Shown here: positions 1 to 5,948 of the stretch, piece by piece
Numbering within the stretch: position 1 is the first letter of the stretch
How the letters are laid out: every line of letters starts with the position of its first letter
Assembly (NCBI GenBank): GCA_903828035.1
Contig: CAIKKV010000137.1
Location: 1-5,948 of the forward strand
Source: an uncultured bacterium
GTDB taxonomy: Bacteria > Verrucomicrobiota > Kiritimatiellia > CAIKKV01
Length of the DNA stretch: 5,948 nucleotides
Direction of reading: 5' to 3'
The notes under the pieces: model-generated
What the model was told of the DNA's origin: nothing
Database searches by the model: none
The model's input: only the letters and a program-made list of their open reading frames with translations
Position numbers and translations under genes: made by a program

Positions 1-1
1 C

Positions 2-1429
2 ATCCTGCTTCTCGTGAGCCTGGGCATCGTTCTCGGCGCCCGACTGGGCGGCCTGACCGGCCCCCAACAGCTCGCCGTCGGCGTCTTTTCGGCCTCCATC
101 CTGGGAACCCTCATGTTCTGGAACCTGCGCCTGAGCATGGCCTTCTTCGGGGTCAGCATCCTGATCCTGACCCGCTCCATGACGATCGAGGAATATGTCT
201 GGGCCGCGGAGGTGCCCATCATCCTGTTCCTGATCGGCATGATGATCGTCCTGGGCTGCCTCGAGGACCTGGGCTTCTTCACCTGGATCGTTCAGTCCGT
301 CATCGGGCTGCCCAACATGTCCGGCCACCGTTTCCTCGCGGTCATCAGCGTCGTCTCCGCCCTGCTCGCCTGCGCCGTCGGCGAGGTGATCTCCATCATC
401 ATCATCGCCACCCTGGTCTTCCAGGTCTGCGGCCGGCTCAAAATCAATCCCATCCCCTTCATCATCGTCTCCGTCATCGCCACCAACATCGGCAGCGCCG
501 GCACCATGATGGGCAACCCGGTCGGCATCCTGATCGGCGCCAAGGCCGGCTTCACCTTCGGCGACTTCCTGATATGGGCCTTCCCGGTCATGCTGGTCGC
601 GACCGCGGCCAACATCCTGCTGGTCTTCTTCTGGTACCGGAAGAACCTGCACGAGTTCGACGACCGGCTCCGCGAGCACAAGGCTCCGGGCGATCCGGGT
701 CTCACCCCCGGCGTGCGCGTGCCCTACCGCCGCAGCGTCATCATCCTCCTGATCGTCCTGCTCTCCATCGCCCTGCACCACCAGGTGGAGCAGCTCCTGC
801 ACCTGGAGAAAAACACCGTGCTCTTCATCGCCCCCATCTTCTGCGCCGGAGGGGTCATGCTCTACCGCCGCGACCGCGCCCGCCACTACGTGGAGCATTC
901 GGTGGACTGGTGGACGCTGCTGTTCTTCATGATGCTCTTCTCGATCGCCGGCACGCTCAAGGCCAGCGGGGTGACCGAGGTGCTGGCCGAGAAGTTCATC
1001 CGCCAGTTCGGCCAGAATCCCGTCATGCTGATCGGGGGCATCCTCACCACGTCAGCCCTCGGCTCGGCCTTTGTCGACAACGTGGTCTTCGTGGCCGCCT
1101 TCTCGCCCATCATCGAGGGGCTCAAAAACACCGGCGTGGCCGTCACGCCCCTGTGGTGGGCGCTGCTCTACGGCGCCTGCTTCGGCGGCAACATCACGCT
1201 CATCGGCTCCACGGCCAACATCGTGGCGCTCGGCATGCTGGAAAAACAGGCCCACGCCCACATCCCCTTCAAGGAGTGGCTCAAGATCGGCCTGGCCTCG
1301 GCCATCCTCACCTGCGGCATCGCCGCCGGAACCCTCATCCTCTTCCGCCATCACATGCCGGAAACCACGCCCGACGCCCGCGCCGAGGCCGCGGCCAAGG
1401 CCGAAGCCGAAAAAGTGATGTCGGATTAA
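2..1429 (+). CDS. Ion transporter superfamily permease (ArsB/NhaD/SLC13-like), 5'-truncated by window edge
   Basis: This is a polytopic inner-membrane secondary transporter, probably moving an anion or exchanging Na+/H+; the substrate cannot be read from the sequence. Numbering residues from the GTG at 14 (471 aa), there are about ten hydrophobic segments in two inverted-repeat halves. The halves are separated by a charged loop at about 208-240. Half 1 carries a re-entrant-type loop ATNIGSAGTMMGNPVGILIG (156-175). Half 2 carries SAFVDNVVFV (351-360) and GACFGGNITLIGSTANIVA (387-405), the classic second-repeat signature of the ArsB/P-protein group. The C-terminus is an Ala/Glu/Lys-rich hydrophilic tail (about 454-471). 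The frame is open to the left edge (codons for I-L-L-L precede the GTG), no Shine-Dalgarno is visible before 14, and the GTG falls inside a hydrophobic run, so the true start is probably upstream. Half 1 lacks the usual Asp-Asn pair and has Gly-Glu (123-124). Family call firm; substrate unknown. Confidence 0.88.
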   Translation: MLLLVSLGIVLGARLGGLTGPQQLAVGVFSASILGTLMFWNLRLSMAFFGVSILILTRSMTIEEYVWAAEVPIILFLIGMMIVLGCLEDLGFFTWIVQSVIGLPNMSGHRFLAVISVVSALLACAVGEVISIIIIATLVFQVCGRLKINPIPFIIVSVIATNIGSAGTMMGNPVGILIGAKAGFTFGDFLIWAFPVMLVATAANILLVFFWYRKNLHEFDDRLREHKAPGDPGLTPGVRVPYRRSVIILLIVLLSIALHHQVEQLLHLEKNTVLFIAPIFCAGGVMLYRRDRARHYVEHSVDWWTLLFFMMLFSIAGTLKASGVTEVLAEKFIRQFGQNPVMLIGGILTTSALGSAFVDNVVFVAAFSPIIEGLKNTGVAVTPLWWALLYGACFGGNITLIGSTANIVALGMLEKQAHAHIPFKEWLKIGLASAILTCGIAAGTLILFRHHMPETTPDARAEAAAKAEAEKVMSD

Positions 1430-1942
1430 TTACTTCAAACCGGTTAGCCGGATCACCAGCGGCCCGTCGGGGGGCGGCGAAACCGTGCCGCGCTCGGGAT
1501 GCCACGCGGCCTCCGGCGCCGCCTCCGCACAGGCGGGCACCACCACTTCAACCGCGCCCCGGCCCGGCGCCCCCGCCCAACCCGCCCGCACCTCGAGCAC
1601 CGTCTGGCACACATCCACGCTGAACTCGGTCCGCCAGACGCCGCCGCCCAGCTCCGACTCCACCGCCAGCCGGGCGCCTTTTTCATCGAACTTAACCTGG
1701 GAACGAAGATACCGCGCCCGGCCCGCCGCCCCGGCCACGCCCCGCAGCATCGCCTGAAAAAGATGCGGCTCCCGCTCGGCGTCCGCCAGCTCCCGCGTGA
1801 CAGCCCCGCGCCACCGCAGCGAGCGGACCCCGCCCGTGGCCAGGTCCACCTGAACCCGCCAGACGCGGCTTTCCACCGACTGTCCGGAAATGGAGATGCC
1901 CGGCGGAGGGGCCGATTCAAATGCGCTGGAGCCGGCGCTCAT
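1430..1942 (-). CDS. Unrecognised 170-aa protein, possibly a lone beta-sandwich domain; last gene of the operon
   Basis: No firm family is recognised. The gene is judged real because its codons end overwhelmingly in G or C. Its ATG also lies one base after the stop of the mutase gene, with GGAAGG six bases upstream, and its stop abuts the convergent permease stop. There is no signal peptide, membrane segment or cysteine motif. After a Ser/Pro-rich start (1-18), the protein alternates short hydrophobic strands with turns, suggesting all-beta structure. WRVQVDLATGGVRSLRW (28-44), followed by a Thr-Arg-Glu-Leu, and a later strand FSVDVCQTVLEVRAGW recall the C-terminal beta-sandwich of family 38 alpha-mannosidases (galactose-mutarotase-like fold). 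That is pattern resemblance only. A whole GH38 enzyme is far longer and its catalytic domain is absent here, so a binding or accessory role would be more likely than hydrolysis. Coupling to the mutase suggests a carbohydrate-linked job (inference). Confidence 0.72.
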   Translation of the reverse strand: MSAGSSAFESAPPPGISISGQSVESRVWRVQVDLATGGVRSLRWRGAVTRELADAEREPHLFQAMLRGVAGAAGRARYLRSQVKFDEKGARLAVESELGGGVWRTEFSVDVCQTVLEVRAGWAGAPGRGAVEVVVPACAEAAPEAAWHPERGTVSPPPDGPLVIRLTGLK

Positions 1943-1943
1943 C

Positions 1944-3266
1944 TCAGGCCTTCCGGATCAGGCGAAGCAGCTCGTCGCGCTTCTGCTCCATCCGGGCCTT
2001 CGTTTTGGCTTCCAGGTTGAGCCGCACCAGCGGCTCGGTGTTCGAGCAGCGGACGTTGAACCACCAGTCGGCATACTCCACGCTCACGCCGTCCAGCTCG
2101 ATCAGGGCGCCGTCGGCATAGCCGGCGCGGATCGCCTTCAGCACCGCCTGCGGATCGTGCACCTCGGAGTTGATCTCGCCGCTGGCGAAATACCGCTGGA
2201 TCGGGCGGATCAGCTCGGAGAGCGGCTTGCCGGCGCGCGCCACGATGTCGGCCACCGACAGCACAGCCATGGCCGAGCTTTCCGTGAAGTAGTTGTCCTT
2301 GAAATAGTAGTGCCCCGACAGCTCGCCCGCGAACAGGGCCCCCGCATCGCGCATCTGCTGCTTGATGAAGGCGTGCCCCACGCGGCTCATGCGGGCCGTG
2401 CCGCCGCTCTCCTCGATGACCTCCTTCACCGCCCAGCTGCTGCGCAGGTCGTAGAAGATCACGCCCTTCTGCTTCTGCAGCACGCTCTGGGCCACCAGCG
2501 CGGTGATGATGTCCATCGGCACCACGTCGCCCTTCTCGTCCACGAACCCGGCGCGGTCGGCGTCGCCGTCGAACGCCACGCCGAACGCGTAGGAGCCGCC
2601 GCGGATTTTAGCCTGGAGCGCCTCGAGGGTCTCGGTCTTGAGCGGATTCGCCTCATGGTTGGGGAAGGTGCCGTCCAGGGTGTCGAACAAGGGGTCCACC
2701 TCCAGCAGCCCCTTCAGGCAGAGCGCCTCGAGGATGCCCATGGAGTTGGCGAAATCGATGGCGACCTTCAGCCTGGCGGGCGGCTTCACCTTGGACTGGA
2801 CGAAGGCCACGTAGGCGGGCACGACGTCGTAGGAAGAAACGGTGCCCGGCTTGGCGGCGGGCGGATCAAAGGCTCCCGTCTCCACGATTTTCTCGATGTC
2901 CAGGATGCCGGTGGCGCCGCTGATCGGCACGCCCTGCGCGCGGCAGGGCTTGAAGCCGTTCCACTCGCCGGGGTTGTGCGAGGCGGTGATCATGATGCTG
3001 CCGTCGGCGCCCAGGGAGCCGTTGGCGAAGTAGGACATGGGCGTGGAGCAGAGCCCCAGCCCAATCACGTCGCACCCCTGGCGGGTCAGCCCCCGGGCCA
3101 GCGCCTCGAAGAGGGGCTTGGAGTGCGGCCGCATATCCATGCCCACCACCACCTTCCCGGGCTTCAGGAAGGTGGCGTAGGCGCGGCCGATCTTCTCGGC
3201 CAGCTCGTCGGTCAGGGTTTCGCCGTAAATGCCGCGAATGTCGTAAGCTTTGAAAATGCCGCCCAT
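1944..3266 (-). CDS. manB: Phosphomannomutase/phosphoglucomutase (alpha-D-phosphohexomutase family)
   Basis: This cytoplasmic enzyme interconverts hexose 6-phosphate and 1-phosphate through a phosphoserine and a bisphosphate intermediate. It supplies mannose-1-P for GDP-mannose or glucose-1-P for nucleotide sugars and glycogen. The 440-aa protein has all four family signatures in order: the FKAYDIRG opening (5-12), the phosphoserine loop TASHNP (94-99, Ser96), the Mg-binding loop DGDADR (233-238), the sugar-specificity loop GELSGH (314-319) and the phosphate-binding loop RCSNTEP (406-412). Length matches the ManB/AlgC-type mutases (about 440-465 aa), and GEXSGH is typical of the PMM/PGM subgroup. 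The start is ATG 3266-3264, because AAGGAG sits six bases upstream and homologues begin just before KAYDIRG. The in-frame start at 3299 would add 11 residues covering that site. It lies 66 bases after phoU and one base before the next gene. Whether mannose or glucose is preferred cannot be read, so the symbol is provisional. Confidence 0.95.
   Translation of the reverse strand: MGGIFKAYDIRGIYGETLTDELAEKIGRAYATFLKPGKVVVGMDMRPHSKPLFEALARGLTRQGCDVIGLGLCSTPMSYFANGSLGADGSIMITASHNPGEWNGFKPCRAQGVPISGATGILDIEKIVETGAFDPPAAKPGTVSSYDVVPAYVAFVQSKVKPPARLKVAIDFANSMGILEALCLKGLLEVDPLFDTLDGTFPNHEANPLKTETLEALQAKIRGGSYAFGVAFDGDADRAGFVDEKGDVVPMDIITALVAQSVLQKQKGVIFYDLRSSWAVKEVIEESGGTARMSRVGHAFIKQQMRDAGALFAGELSGHYYFKDNYFTESSAMAVLSVADIVARAGKPLSELIRPIQRYFASGEINSEVHDPQAVLKAIRAGYADGALIELDGVSVEYADWWFNVRCSNTEPLVRLNLEAKTKARMEQKRDELLRLIRKA
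1949..1954 (-). promoter_or_regulatory. Ribosome binding site of the 170-aa gene, inside the mutase 3' end
   Basis: GGAAGG lies six bases before the ATG at 1942-1940 and is contained in the last codons of the mutase gene. The mutase stop (TGA, 1946-1944) and this ATG are separated by one base, which is the usual arrangement for translational coupling. This supports the small gene being real and the choice of its start. Confidence 0.6.
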
Positions 3267-3272
3267 GGTGTT

Positions 3273-3278
3273 CTCCTT
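3273..3278 (-). promoter_or_regulatory. Ribosome binding site of the mutase gene
   Basis: AAGGAG is followed by six bases (AACACC) and then ATG at 3266-3264. This near-perfect Shine-Dalgarno decides the start in favour of the 440-aa form. The upstream in-frame candidate at 3299 has no comparable site, and its first 11 codons would overlap this one. Confidence 0.8.
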
Positions 3279-3297
3279 GCGTTGCCGAACGCGGGCC

Positions 3298-3327
3298 AAT
3301 TTACCCCATCGGCCCGCCCGATGGCAA
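3298..3327 (-). promoter_or_regulatory. Candidate sigma70-type promoter for the mutase and the 170-aa gene
   Basis: On the - strand TTGCCA (3327-3322; 5 of 6 bases to TTGACA) is followed after 18 bases by TAAATT (3303-3298; 4 of 6 to TATAAT). The -35 begins just downstream of the phoU stop codon. TAAATT is the only A/T-rich patch in the 66-base gap between phoU and the mutase gene. Such matches arise by chance and the -10 is only fair, so this is suggestive. If real, it would let the last two genes be expressed when phosphate is plentiful and the pst promoter is quiet. Confidence 0.28.
3306..3324 (-). other. GC-rich hairpin between phoU and the mutase gene
   Basis: CCATCGG (3306-3312) and CCGATGG (3318-3324) form a perfect 7-bp stem around a 5-base loop. 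On the transcribed (-) strand it is followed by GG and then TAAATTGG, not a run of U, so it is not a standard intrinsic terminator. It could be an RNA stability or processing element that lets phoU and mutase messages differ in level, a weak attenuator, or chance in GC-rich DNA. It lies almost exactly in the spacer of the candidate promoter at 3298-3327. Confidence 0.4.
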
Positions 3328-3332
3328 GCGCT

Positions 3333-3992
3333 TCAGCGGAAAACGGCGTGCCGGACGATGCGCCCCTCGATCAGGAAAATCAGGTCTTCGGCGATATTGG
3401 TCGCGTGATCCGCCACCCGCTCGAGGTGCCGGGCGATGTGCAGGATCTGCAGAAGCGGCTCGAACAGGGCCGGGGTTTGCGCCACGGCCGTCTTGACCTG
3501 CCTGACGATCTCGCGGTTGATCGCGTCGATCTCGCTATCCGCGGCGCAGACCTCGCGGGCGGCCCCGGCGTTCAGGTTCACAAACGCATCCAGCACCTTC
3601 TTCAGCATGGCCTGGGCCTTGTCGGCCATCTCGCCCAGGGGGAAGGGCATGTCCAGCGCGGGTCGCCCCAGCAGGAACAGCCCGCGCTCCGCCATGTGCA
3701 CGGCCAGGTCGCCGATCCGCTCCAGATCCTGGTTGATCTTGAGCACGGCGATAATCAAGCGCAAATCGGTGGCCACGGGCTGGTGGAGCGCCAGGATCTT
3801 CAGGCACTCGTCTTCGATGTCCACCTCCCGGGCGTTCGTCTGCGCCTCGCGGGCGATCACCTCCCGGGCCAACTCCGCGTTTCGCTCCTCGATGGCGCGG
3901 ACCGCCGTGCGGAGGTCGCTCTCCACCTCGCCGCTCATCAGCAGGATCAGCCGCTTCAGCTTGTCCACGTCCCTTTGCAAATGCACGCGCAT
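3333..3992 (-). CDS. phoU: Phosphate transport regulator PhoU
   Basis: PhoU is a cytoplasmic, peripheral membrane-associated regulator that links the PstSCAB importer to the PhoR-type sensor kinase. It keeps the Pho response off when phosphate is ample and limits phosphate uptake. The 219-aa protein is all helical with two tandem three-helix PhoU repeats. The opening MRVHLQRDVDKLK is the usual PhoU N-terminus. The paired metal-binding motifs are DLERIGDLAVHM (89-100, repeat 1) and HLERVADHATNIAEDL (189-204, repeat 2), with the acidic residues that bind Mg, Mn or Fe clusters in characterised family members. Family length is about 215-240 aa, so it is complete. The ATG lies 13 bases after the pstB stop with GGGGAGAG upstream, giving tight coupling to pstB. 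The TGA (3335-3333) is followed by a 66-base gap holding a hairpin. Nothing is missing or truncated. Confidence 0.96.
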   Translation of the reverse strand: MRVHLQRDVDKLKRLILLMSGEVESDLRTAVRAIEERNAELAREVIAREAQTNAREVDIEDECLKILALHQPVATDLRLIIAVLKINQDLERIGDLAVHMAERGLFLLGRPALDMPFPLGEMADKAQAMLKKVLDAFVNLNAGAAREVCAADSEIDAINREIVRQVKTAVAQTPALFEPLLQILHIARHLERVADHATNIAEDLIFLIEGRIVRHAVFR

Positions 3993-3997
3993 GATGG

Positions 3998-4005
3998 CTC
4001 TCCCC
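3998..4005 (-). promoter_or_regulatory. Ribosome binding site of phoU
   Basis: GGGGAGAG immediately follows the pstB stop (TAA, 4008-4006) and leaves five bases before the ATG at 3992. The leader closely resembles that of pstB (GGGAGAGG at 4794-4787, also just after the preceding stop). Both genes are therefore set to be translated by ribosomes finishing the gene before. Confidence 0.65.
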
Positions 4006-4782
4006 TTATCCGAATCGCCCGGTAATATAGTCCTCGGTCTGCTTCTCTTTCGGTTTCGTAAAGAGATCCTGCGTCACCCCGAACTCGATCAGCACGCCTT
4101 CGTACATGAACGCGGTGAAGCCCGAAACCCGGGCCGCCTGCTGCATGTTGTGCGTGACGATGATGATCGTGTACCGCCCCCGCAACTCGTCGATCAGGTC
4201 CTCGATGCGCAGCGTGGCGCGGGGATCGAGCGCGGAGGTGGGCTCGTCCATAAGCAGGATCTCCGGATTCACGGCCAGCGCCCGCGCCATGCACAGCCGC
4301 TGCTGCTGCCCGCCGGAAAGGCCCAGCGCGTTGTCATTCAGCCGGTCCTTCACTTCCTCCCACAGGGCCGCCGCCACCAGGCTGCGCTCCACCACTTCCG
4401 CCAGCTCCCCGGCGTTCAGCCGCCCGTGCAGGCGGGGCCCGTAGGCGACATTGTCGAACACGGATTTCGGGAACGGATTCGGCTTCTGGAACACCATCCC
4501 CACGCGCCGCCGCAGCGCGACCACGTCCACGTCGGGGCTGTACAGGTCCTGTCCCCCGAAAAGCAGCTTCCCCTCGGTGCGGCAGCCGGGCACGAGATCG
4601 TTCATCCGGTTGATCGCCCGCAGGAGCGTGCTTTTCCCGCAGCCGCTCGGCCCGATGATGGCCGTCACAGCCCCGGCGGGAATCCCCAGGCTCACCGCCT
4701 TGACCGCCTGGTTGCGTCGATAATACACAGAAAATGCGCTGGCCTCGACATGGGGGGCCGGCCTGCCCGTTGCTTCCGACAT
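4006..4782 (-). CDS. pstB: Phosphate ABC importer ATP-binding subunit PstB
   Basis: PstB is the cytoplasmic ATPase of the PstSCAB high-affinity phosphate importer; a homodimer docks on PstA and PstC and powers inorganic phosphate uptake. The 258-aa protein has every ABC motif in order: Walker [10 protein letters not shown] (44-52), Q-loop VFQKPNPFP (Gln99), ABC signature LSGGQQQR (155-162), Walker B ILLMDEP (175-181), D-loop SALD, and the switch His211 in [10 protein letters not shown]. The Q-loop followed by [12 protein letters not shown] and the SALDP-AT-L-IE-LI stretch are particular to PstB rather than to other importers. Length equals that of typical PstB (about 250-260). The ATG at 4782 follows the pstA stop by 15 bases, with GGGAGAGG upstream. 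All catalytic residues are present, so it should be active. Confidence 0.98.
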   Translation of the reverse strand: MSEATGRPAPHVEASAFSVYYRRNQAVKAVSLGIPAGAVTAIIGPSGCGKSTLLRAINRMNDLVPGCRTEGKLLFGGQDLYSPDVDVVALRRRVGMVFQKPNPFPKSVFDNVAYGPRLHGRLNAGELAEVVERSLVAAALWEEVKDRLNDNALGLSGGQQQRLCMARALAVNPEILLMDEPTSALDPRATLRIEDLIDELRGRYTIIIVTHNMQQAARVSGFTAFMYEGVLIEFGVTQDLFTKPKEKQTEDYITGRFG

Positions 4783-4786
4783 GGTG

Positions 4787-4794
4787 CCTCTCCC
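4787..4794 (-). promoter_or_regulatory. Ribosome binding site of pstB
   Basis: GGGAGAGG lies four bases before the ATG at 4782 and three bases after the pstA stop (TAG, 4800-4798). It supports this start and tight coupling with pstA. Confidence 0.65.
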
Positions 4795-4797
4795 TTT

Positions 4798-5948
4798 CTA
4801 CGTCCTCATCCGCCTGGCGATGCGCGCCCGCAGCAAAAGGGCCGCGAGATTCAGCACCAGGACCAGGACCACCAGGACGAGCACCAGCCCGTACTGGACA
4901 TGGCGCACTTCGTCCACGGCCTCGTGTTCGGTCGCCAGGTTGTAAATGTTCCAGGAAAGCGCCGGGGTCGGCTGCGTCCAGGTCTGCCAGAACGCCAGCG
5001 GCTTGCCCACGCTGACGGCCGCGGTGAAAATGATGGGCGCCGTCTCGCCGGCCGCCCGGCCCATGCTGATGACGATGCCGGTGAGAATGCCCGGCAGCGC
5101 GGCCGGCAGGATGATGCTCAGGACCGTGTGCCACCGCCCGGCGCCGAGGCTCATCGCCGCCTCCTTATACGTCCGCGGCACGGCCCGGATGGCCTCCTCC
5201 GAGGCGCGGATCACGGTGGGCAAAATCATCAGCGCGAGCGTCATGGATCCCGCCAGGACGCTTTTGGAATGCGACACGTGCAGGGTGTTGATGAAGAACG
5301 CGAGGCCGAAGAGGCCGAAGACGATGCTGGGAACGCCGGACAGGGTGCTGATGCAGGTGCGAAGCACCTGGAGCAGGCGGCTTTCCGCGGCATACTCGGT
5401 CAGGTAAATGGCGGCGATCAGCCCCATGGGAATGGCCAGGAGCAGGGCGCCGACCGTCAGGTAGAAGGTCCCCAGCAGCTCCGGCCAGATGCCGCCGAAA
5501 AAGTGGGAGTCGTAGGATTCATCGGTCAGGAACTGCCAGTAGGCGGTTCTCCGCGGCAGCAGCATTTTTTCCAGGTTGTTCTCCAGATAGCCAAACAAGC
5601 CCTCGACGGGCGTCCCGGCAAAGTCGAGCACACGCGGCTTCAGGAGGCGGATCCCGGCTTTCGCGGGATTCGAATAGTCCCACTCTTCCCGGTAGAGCAC
5701 GCGCTCCCGTTTCACCCGGGCGCGGTCCCATCGCGTCTGGCCGTACTGGTCGCGCATCAGCATGGGGCGCACGCTCCCGGGCGCGGGGCCGAGCAGATCG
5801 CGCAGCGCCTTCTTGAGCTCCTTGACGGGCTTGGCATACCGGGCGCGGTACGCCGCATCGCCTTCGTCCAGGCGCCGGTCGAAGTCGGCCAGCATCCGGT
5901 ACACCGGAGCGCGGGCCTCCTGCGCGGCGGCGATCTCCGCCTCGGCCG
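4798..5948 (-). CDS. pstA: Phosphate ABC importer permease subunit PstA, extended form, 5'-truncated by window edge
   Basis: PstA is one of the two inner-membrane permease subunits of the phosphate importer and pairs with PstC, expected upstream beyond the right edge. Numbering from an internal GTG at 5904, the C-terminal half is a standard PstA transmembrane domain. It has segments near 143-165, 189-206, 217-234, 262-283 and 338-358, the STLSGVPSIVFGLFGLAFF signature (186-204), and the cytoplasmic EAA coupling loop that contacts PstB (E248-A-A, G254, L266-P267). The preceding part of at least 140 residues is hydrophilic, charged and partly helical, with no membrane span. Only five spans are in view while PstA normally has six, and the frame is open to the window edge (14 more codons). 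TM1 and the start therefore lie outside, and the soluble part is a loop between TM1 and TM2, as in long PstA forms. GGAGG does precede the GTG at 5904, but by 11 bases. Confidence 0.93.
   Translation of the reverse strand, partial: AEAEIAAAQEARAPVYRMLADFDRRLDEGDAAYRARYAKPVKELKKALRDLLGPAPGSVRPMLMRDQYGQTRWDRARVKRERVLYREEWDYSNPAKAGIRLLKPRVLDFAGTPVEGLFGYLENNLEKMLLPRRTAYWQFLTDESYDSHFFGGIWPELLGTFYLTVGALLLAIPMGLIAAIYLTEYAAESRLLQVLRTCISTLSGVPSIVFGLFGLAFFINTLHVSHSKSVLAGSMTLALMILPTVIRASEEAIRAVPRTYKEAAMSLGAGRWHTVLSIILPAALPGILTGIVISMGRAAGETAPIIFTAAVSVGKPLAFWQTWTQPTPALSWNIYNLATEHEAVDEVRHVQYGLVLVLVVLVLVLNLAALLLRARIARRMRT

Noticed and set aside
1436..1450. CCGG-TTAG-CCGG and AACCGGTT palindromes near the convergent stops, considered as a terminator
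   Set aside because: The stem is only 4 bp and no T-run follows on either strand; the T-run on the - strand near 1411-1415 is not preceded by a stem.
574..1623. A 349-codon + strand frame overlapping the permease
   Set aside because: The product is dominated by Arg, Pro, His and Gly, typical of an out-of-frame reading of GC-rich DNA, while the overlapping frame has clear transporter motifs.
3267..3299. Longer mutase start at 3299 adding 11 residues
   Set aside because: The added residues (MARVRQRKENT) precede the conserved family start, would cover the strong AAGGAG site, and have no ribosome site of their own.
3267..3332. Pho box search in the only gap of the operon
   Set aside because: No pair of CTGTCAT-like 7-mers with 4-base spacing is visible; the operator of the pst genes would be upstream of pstS/pstC beyond the right edge.
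1890..4025. A 711-codon + strand open frame running antisense to the 170-aa gene, the mutase and phoU
   Set aside because: It overlaps three well-supported genes throughout. Its product is rich in His, Gln, Gly and Ala without any domain motif, as expected from the antisense frame of GC-rich genes with strong third-position bias.
4334..5134. A 266-codon - strand frame overlapping pstB and pstA
   Set aside because: It is a shifted reading of two genes with full family motifs; its composition is low-complexity Gly/Arg/His and it has no motif of its own.
5651..5669. Inverted repeat ATCCCG / CGGGAT with a 7-base loop
   Set aside because: It lies in the middle of the pstA coding region with no T-run and no gene boundary nearby; a 6-bp stem is expected by chance in GC-rich DNA.

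Overview
The window is a GC-rich, tightly packed bacterial chromosome segment. It shows strong G/C preference at third codon positions, GTG used as well as ATG, and Shine-Dalgarno sites a few bases before most starts. Nothing in it fixes the taxon. The long PstA with a large soluble N-terminal part, together with a phosphomannomutase in the pst-phoU run, would fit a PVC-type bacterium (Kiritimatiellota, Lentisphaerota or Verrucomicrobiota) or a deltaproteobacterium-like lineage. That is a weak inference from general impression, not from an alignment.

Layout. On the + strand, 2-1429 is the 3' part of a permease of the ion transporter (ArsB/NhaD/SLC13-like) superfamily, cut by the left edge. 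Everything else is on the - strand and reads right to left as one apparent operon: pstA (4798-5948, cut by the right edge), pstB (4006-4782), phoU (3333-3992), a phosphomannomutase/phosphoglucomutase (1944-3266) and a small unrecognised protein (1430-1942). Gaps are 15, 13, 66 and 1 bases. The permease and the last operon gene converge with their stop codons directly abutting (TAA|TTA at 1427-1432).

How the genes work together. PstA and PstB are the second permease subunit and the ATPase of the high-affinity phosphate importer. PstS and PstC are expected beyond the right edge. PhoU reports importer state to the phosphate-sensing kinase and restrains uptake. The downstream mutase makes mannose-1-P or glucose-1-P for surface polysaccharide or glycogen synthesis. 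Its place behind phoU suggests it is at least partly co-transcribed with phosphate uptake, although a candidate internal promoter lies in the 66-base gap. The last gene is translationally coupled to the mutase and may be a lone beta-sandwich domain related to carbohydrate-active enzymes (tentative).

No RNA gene, CRISPR array, insertion sequence, attachment site or origin was seen. There is no gene-free stretch over 300 bases; the longest is 66 bases. The window is mostly ordinary housekeeping sequence and I see no convincing new system. The points worth a second look are the unusual first repeat of the permease, the mutase and small gene joined to pst-phoU, the hairpin/promoter arrangement at 3298-3327, and the extended PstA.
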